This document shows positions 60,472-64,000 of a DNA stretch of 64,000 nucleotides, one piece after another. The notes under the pieces were generated by a model, which did no database searches, was not told the origin of the DNA, and worked only from the letters and a program-made list of their open reading frames with translations. Each line of letters begins with the position of its first letter. Position 1 is the first letter of the stretch. The stretch comes from Morganella morganii_D (GTDB lineage Bacteria > Pseudomonadota > Gammaproteobacteria > Enterobacterales > Enterobacteriaceae), in the NCBI GenBank assembly GCA_044772875.1, contig CP173058.1:434001-498000 (forward strand), written 5' to 3'. A program made the translations under genes and the position numbers.

Positions 60472-62139
60472 ATGAACGAGGCTGATGCCCGCCCGACAAA
60501 CTTTATTCGTCAGATCATTGACGAAGACCTGGCTTCCGGAAAACATACCACGGTTCACACGCGCTTTCCGCCTGAGCCGAACGGTTACCTGCATATTGGT
60601 CATGCAAAATCAATCTGCCTGAATTTCGGCATTGCACAAGACTATCAGGGGCAATGCAATCTGCGTTTTGATGACACCAACCCGGTTAAAGAAGACGTGG
60701 AATACGTTAATTCCATTGAAAACGATGTCAAATGGCTCGGTTTTCAGTGGAGTGGCAAAGTATGTTATTCCTCCGACTATTTCGACACGCTGTACAACTA
60801 CGCCGTTGAGCTGATCAACAAAGGCCTGGCGTATGTCTGCGAATTAAGTCCGGAAGAAATCCGTGAATACCGCGGCACCCTGAAAGAGCCGGGCAGAAAC
60901 AGCCCGTACCGCGACCGCACCCCGGAAGAGAACCTTGCGCTGTTTGAAAAAATGCGTGACGGCGGCTTTGAGGAAGGTAAAGCGTGTCTGCGTGCCAAGA
61001 TCGATATGGCATCCTCATTTATGGTGATGCGTGACCCGGTGATTTACCGTATTAAGTTTGCCACTCACCATCAATCCGGAGATAAATGGTGCATCTACCC
61101 GATGTATGATTTCACCCACTGTATTTCTGATGCGCTGGAAGGGATCACTCATTCACTCTGTACTCTGGAATTCCAGGATAACCGCCGTCTGTATGACTGG
61201 GTGCTGGATAACATCACTATTGGCTGCCATCCGCGTCAGTATGAGTTTTCCCGCCTGAATCTTGAATATACCGTGATGTCCAAGCGGAAACTGAATCAGC
61301 TGGTGACAGAAAAATTTGTAGAAGGCTGGGATGACCCGCGCATGCTGACCATTTCCGGTCTGCGCCGCCGCGGTTATACCGCAGCCTCTATCCGTGAGTT
61401 CTGCCGTCGTATCGGTATCACCAAACAGGATAATAACGTCGAAATGGCGGCACTGGAATCCTGTATCCGTGATGACCTGAACGAAAGCGCGCCGCGCGCA
61501 ATGGCTGTGATCGATCCGGTGAAAGTCGTGATTGAAAACATGCCGGAAGGGGATGTGATGGTTACCATGCCGAATCATCCGAACAAACCGGAAATGGGCA
61601 GCCGTGAAGTGCCGTTCAGCCGTGAAATCTGGATTGACCGTGCGGACTTCCGTGAAGAAGCGAACAAACAGTACAAGCGTCTGGTGCTGAATAAAGAAGT
61701 ACGTCTGCGTAACGCGTTTGTGATCAAAGCAGAACGCGCGGAAAAAGACAGCGAAGGTAATATCACCACTATCTATTGTACCTATGATCCGGAAACACTG
61801 AACAAAGATCCGGCAGACGGGCGTAAAGTGAAGGGCGTTATCCACTGGGTCAGCGTGAAACACGCCGTACCGGCGGAAATCCGTCTGTATGACCGTCTGT
61901 TCAGCATACCGAATCCGGGCGCAGAAGATGATTTCCTGTCAACGCTCAACCCGGACTCTCTGGTGATCCGTCAGGGTTTTGTGGAGCCGTCACTGACCGC
62001 AGCAGACAACACCAAACCGTATCAGTTTGAGCGTGAAGGGTATTTCTGTGCCGATGCCAAATTATCCTCAGCAGATAAATTAGTCTTTAACCGGACTGTC
62101 GGTCTGCGTGATACCTGGGCTAAAATTGAAAATAAATAA
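60472..62139 (+). CDS. glnS: Glutamine-tRNA ligase
   Basis: GlnRS charges tRNA-Gln; four... in this window three tRNA-Gln genes lie only 6 kb away. The 555 residues have the class I motifs PPEPNGYLHIGHAKS (HIGH, about 34-48) and VMSKRKL (KMSKS-like, about 268-274), and the anticodon-binding beta-barrels of the family. ATG 60472 aligns with the E. coli start and has GAGGA 9 nt upstream; ATG 60466 (two codons earlier) is too close to that site. In E. coli glnS is also adjacent to nagE and under partial NagC influence. The E. coli neighbours chiP and chiQ are absent downstream. Confidence 0.95.
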   Translation: MNEADARPTNFIRQIIDEDLASGKHTTVHTRFPPEPNGYLHIGHAKSICLNFGIAQDYQGQCNLRFDDTNPVKEDVEYVNSIENDVKWLGFQWSGKVCYSSDYFDTLYNYAVELINKGLAYVCELSPEEIREYRGTLKEPGRNSPYRDRTPEENLALFEKMRDGGFEEGKACLRAKIDMASSFMVMRDPVIYRIKFATHHQSGDKWCIYPMYDFTHCISDALEGITHSLCTLEFQDNRRLYDWVLDNITIGCHPRQYEFSRLNLEYTVMSKRKLNQLVTEKFVEGWDDPRMLTISGLRRRGYTAASIREFCRRIGITKQDNNVEMAALESCIRDDLNESAPRAMAVIDPVKVVIENMPEGDVMVTMPNHPNKPEMGSREVPFSREIWIDRADFREEANKQYKRLVLNKEVRLRNAFVIKAERAEKDSEGNITTIYCTYDPETLNKDPADGRKVKGVIHWVSVKHAVPAEIRLYDRLFSIPNPGAEDDFLSTLNPDSLVIRQGFVEPSLTAADNTKPYQFEREGYFCADAKLSSADKLVFNRTVGLRDTWAKIENK

Positions 62140-62163
62140 CAGATAATACATTGTTATTGATAT

Positions 62164-62194
62164 AAAAAAGCCGTTCGTATGAACGGCTTTTTTG
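62164..62194. terminator. Terminator of glnS (symmetric)
   Basis: AAAAAAGCCGTTC-4 nt-GAACGGCTTTTTT, symmetrical, so it can act in both directions. Confidence 0.9.
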
Positions 62195-62216
62195 TGTGCG
62201 TTTGTCCCGGAAACGG

Positions 62217-62246
62217 TAATAAAAAAGGCGCAATATGCGCCTTTTA
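62217..62246 (-). terminator. Terminator of fur
   Basis: AAAAGGCGCA-3 nt-TGCGCCTTTT, followed on the minus strand by TTTATTACC; it faces the glnS terminator. Confidence 0.85.
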
Positions 62247-62269
62247 TACAAAACAGTCGCCGGTGAGAA

Positions 62270-62719
62270 TTATTTTTTCTCGTCATGGATACCGTCATCA
62301 GAACGGCAGTCCCCATCCGCACAGTGGCCGTACAGGTACAGGCTGTGGTTGGTGAGTTTAATACCGTGACGTTCCGCGATATTTTTCTGACGTGACTCAA
62401 TGGATTCATCACTGAACTCAATCACTTTACCACAATCCAGACAGATCAGGTGATCGTGGTGGTGTTGCTGGGTCAGTTCGAAAACGGATTTGCCGCCCTC
62501 AAAATTATGGCGGGTGACAATACCGGCGTCATCAAACTGGTTCAGAACGCGGTAGACAGTTGCGAGTCCAATCTCTTCACCGATATCAATCAGTTTTTTG
62601 TAGAGATCTTCCGCACTGACGTGATGGCACTCCGGATCCTGCAACACTTCCAGAATCTTCAGGCGGGGAAGTGTGACTTTCAGTCCTGCATTTTTCAATG
62701 CTTTATTGTTATCGGTCAT
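62270..62719 (-). CDS. fur: Ferric uptake regulator Fur
   Basis: Fur is the iron-loaded repressor of iron uptake. The 149 residues are almost identical to E. coli Fur in the first 140: winged helix (VSAEDLYKKLIDIGEEIGLA, then TVYRVLNQF), the metal site HHHDHLICLDCGK (about 86-98) and the zinc CxxxxC pair ending in GHCADGDCRS. The C-terminus DDGIHDEKK differs. It is 179 nt downstream of fldA, as in E. coli, with possible Fur boxes in that gap. Confidence 0.97.
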   Translation of the reverse strand: MTDNNKALKNAGLKVTLPRLKILEVLQDPECHHVSAEDLYKKLIDIGEEIGLATVYRVLNQFDDAGIVTRHNFEGGKSVFELTQQHHHDHLICLDCGKVIEFSDESIESRQKNIAERHGIKLTNHSLYLYGHCADGDCRSDDGIHDEKK

Positions 62720-62839
62720 GCGGATTTAGTCCTATATTGTCGCTGGTGAGCGCACACTCAGGAAAACGCTCAACGGCTGAACACAATGCCCGGCTATCAA
62801 AAGGTGTCAGGTGCGATTCGCCTGACCGATGCCGGACCG

Positions 62840-62880
62840 GATAATAATATCATTACATAAATAAGCAGAATTATCATTCG
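62840..62880. promoter_or_regulatory. Possible Fur-box cluster upstream of fur
   Basis: GATAATAATATCATTAC followed about 11 nt later by GAATTATCATTCG: several NATWAT-type hexamers, the unit of Fur boxes (GATAATGATAATCATTATC). The first is one base short of consensus. It fits autoregulation known in E. coli, but the match is imperfect. Confidence 0.4.
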
Positions 62881-62898
62881 CAATTTAAGGGAAAAACC

Positions 62899-63429
62899 TT
62901 AAATTGCCAGAATCTCGTCGAGACTCATCTCTTCGCGGATCTGCTCAACCCATTTTGCCACACGCTCGTTAGTCAGCTCAGGCTGGCGATCTTCATCAAT
63001 TGCCAGGCCGATAAAGTGACTGTCATCCGCCAGTCCCTTTGACTCTTCAAAGTGGTAGCCTTCTGTCGGCCAGTGACCCACGATGGTGGCGCCGCGCGGC
63101 TCAATGATGTCGCGGATGGTGCCCATGGCGTCACAGAAATACTCTGCGTAATCCTCCTGGTCACCACAACCGAAGATAGCCACAATTTTACCGTTAAAAT
63201 CAATTTCTTCCAGTGTCGGGAAGAAATCATCCCAGTCACACTGTGCTTCACCGTAATACCAGGTCGGGATACCCAGCAGTAAGAAATCAAACCCTTCGAT
63301 GTCCTCTTTGCTGCACTTGGCAACATCCCGGACTTCAGCAACGTCATCGCCGAGTGATTTCTGAATCATTTTAGCGATATTTTCTGTGTTACCGGTGTCA
63401 CTACCGAAAAATATACCTGCGATTGCCAT
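62899..63429 (-). CDS. fldA: Flavodoxin FldA
   Basis: FldA is the essential long-chain flavodoxin that donates electrons to radical SAM enzymes such as LipA and MiaB of this window, class III ribonucleotide reductase activation and others. The 176 residues have the phosphate-binding FGSDTGNTENIAKM (about 8-21), the isoalloxazine loops GIPTWYYGEAQCDWDDF (about 53-69, Trp57) and GCGDQEDYAEYFCDA (about 87-101, Tyr94) and the 20-residue insertion of long-chain flavodoxins. It lies between ybfE and fur in one direction. Confidence 0.96.
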   Translation of the reverse strand: MAIAGIFFGSDTGNTENIAKMIQKSLGDDVAEVRDVAKCSKEDIEGFDFLLLGIPTWYYGEAQCDWDDFFPTLEEIDFNGKIVAIFGCGDQEDYAEYFCDAMGTIRDIIEPRGATIVGHWPTEGYHFEESKGLADDSHFIGLAIDEDRQPELTNERVAKWVEQIREEMSLDEILAI

Positions 63430-63577
63430 AAAATAAGCCTCTCAACCGAAAATCTCTGTGCCTGCAAAAAGGACGCCGCAGCGACAACAAGCAGAAATTA
63501 TAACTATTTCATCTTTATAAATACTATTCTGACGAAAACAGTATTTGAAGTCTGTCAAATTTGTGTGGTGTGTCGTC

Positions 63578-63871
63578 TCACAATTTGGTGCATAACTCTG
63601 AACGCTGAAGATAATCAAGCAGAATTTGCTCGATAAGCTCTCCCCGGTTCACGTTTTCTTCGTATGCCAGCTGGTTCAGGGCATCGACAATATCCGCATT
63701 CAGTTTGAGCTCAACGCGGCGTAATCCGTTAACTTTGTCACGCCGCAGCTGATTGCGTTTGTTAATCCGCAACTGCTCATCACGGGAGAGCGGGTTTGTT
63801 TTCGGTCGTCCGGGCCGGCGTTCGTCAGCGAACAAATCCAGCGTGGTACGATCCGTTTGTTCTTTGGCCAT
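63578..63871 (-). CDS. ybfE: LexA-regulated protein YbfE (ribbon-helix-helix-like)
   Basis: The 97-residue product from ATG 63871 starts MAKEQTDRTTLDLFADERRP, identical in pattern to E. coli YbfE, which is described as LexA-regulated. The middle is basic (RPGRPKTNPLSRDEQLRINK), and the C-terminal part (VELKLNADIVDALNQLAYEE and NRGELIEQILLDYL) looks like a ribbon-helix-helix DNA-binding fold. An upstream in-frame extension to 63988 is not conserved. I see no LexA box (CTGT-N8-ACAG) between the start and the window end. Confidence 0.9.
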   Translation of the reverse strand: MAKEQTDRTTLDLFADERRPGRPKTNPLSRDEQLRINKRNQLRRDKVNGLRRVELKLNADIVDALNQLAYEENVNRGELIEQILLDYLQRSELCTKL

Positions 63872-64000
63872 AATTTTACTACGAAAAGGCGGATTACAAT
63901 GATAAACGCGCAATGATACACCGCCATACCGCTTACCGCCACCGCTTCGCGGCCTGTTGCGGCGGATTTCGTGCAGATTGATTAACATCGCACCGCGTGG
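63872..64000. other. Window end upstream of ybfE
   Basis: These 129 bases carry the ybfE promoter side and a GC-rich stretch with direct GCGGC/CCGC motifs. No further gene can be established before the edge. Confidence 0.4.

Noticed and set aside
62720..62898. uof-like leader ORF upstream of fur
   Set aside because: E. coli fur has the upstream ORF uof, but no frame with a start and ribosome binding site overlapping the fur start is visible here.
63872..64000. SOS box expected upstream of ybfE
   Set aside because: No CTG-N10-CAG match is present within the window; it may lie beyond the edge or be absent.
1..64000. CRISPR arrays, insertion sequences, prophage or integron features
   Set aside because: No regularly spaced repeats, transposase, integrase or phage structural genes were seen anywhere in the window.

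Overview
The window looks like the chromosome of a gamma-proteobacterium of the order Enterobacterales, most likely the Morganellaceae and probably Morganella. This is inferred from near-identity of many products to Escherichia coli proteins as I remember them (Fur, GlnS, LeuS, LipA, CspE, YbeY), from E. coli-like gene order, and from a scsABCD disulfide cluster known from Proteus. No database search was possible. I see no prophage, insertion sequence, CRISPR array or rRNA.

Layout. 1-2017: the 5' two thirds of a large AIDA-type autotransporter adhesin gene (minus strand), cut by the window edge and lying beside an AT-rich spacer. 2469-9065: yfiM, pssA, patZ and tapT (minus), then yfiF (plus); the order matches E. 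coli yfiF-(trxC)-yfiP-yfiQ-pssA-yfiM without trxC. 9116-9586: an unrecognised AT-rich gene. 9680-9860: a possible small RNA. 10003-13485: emrB, emrA and mprA, a MarR-controlled multidrug efflux operon. 13486-14346: a gene-poor stretch with a candidate 33-residue membrane peptide and a broken small secretory ORF. 14347-22136: proX-proW-proV (glycine betaine uptake) and nrdF-nrdE-nrdI-nrdH (class Ib ribonucleotide reductase), with two NrdR boxes upstream of nrdH. 22445-24588: selU, ogt and cspE. 24676-24897: a decayed EamA-type transporter.

24955-42388: a long minus-strand housekeeping run. It holds lipA, lipB and ybeD (lipoate); dacA, rlpA, mrdB and mrdA (wall elongation); rlmH and rsfS (ribosome); nadD, holA, lptE and leuS; and gltL-gltK-gltJ-gltI (glutamate/aspartate uptake). 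A DUF1722 gene interrupts it on the plus strand between rsfS and nadD. 42820-46504: scsABCD (plus), periplasmic thiol-redox proteins linked to copper tolerance, at a point where E. coli has gltI next to lnt. 46576-52121: lnt, corC, ybeY, ybeZ and miaB (minus). 52326-53507: ubiF (plus). 53740-54341: six tRNA genes (minus), transcribed as Met-Leu-Gln-Gln-Met-Gln from a textbook stable-RNA promoter.

54532-60296: nagC, nagA and nagB (minus) diverge from nagE (plus). The gap between them holds two NagC-like operators about 94 bp apart and a CRP site between the operators, the same architecture as the E. coli repression loop. nagD is absent. 60472-63871: glnS (plus), then fur, fldA and ybfE (minus).

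Most of the window is conserved core genome. The less ordinary material is the autotransporter, the 9.1-9.9 kb AT-rich patch, the 13.5-14.3 kb gap, the EamA remnant, the DUF1722 insertion and the scs insertion.
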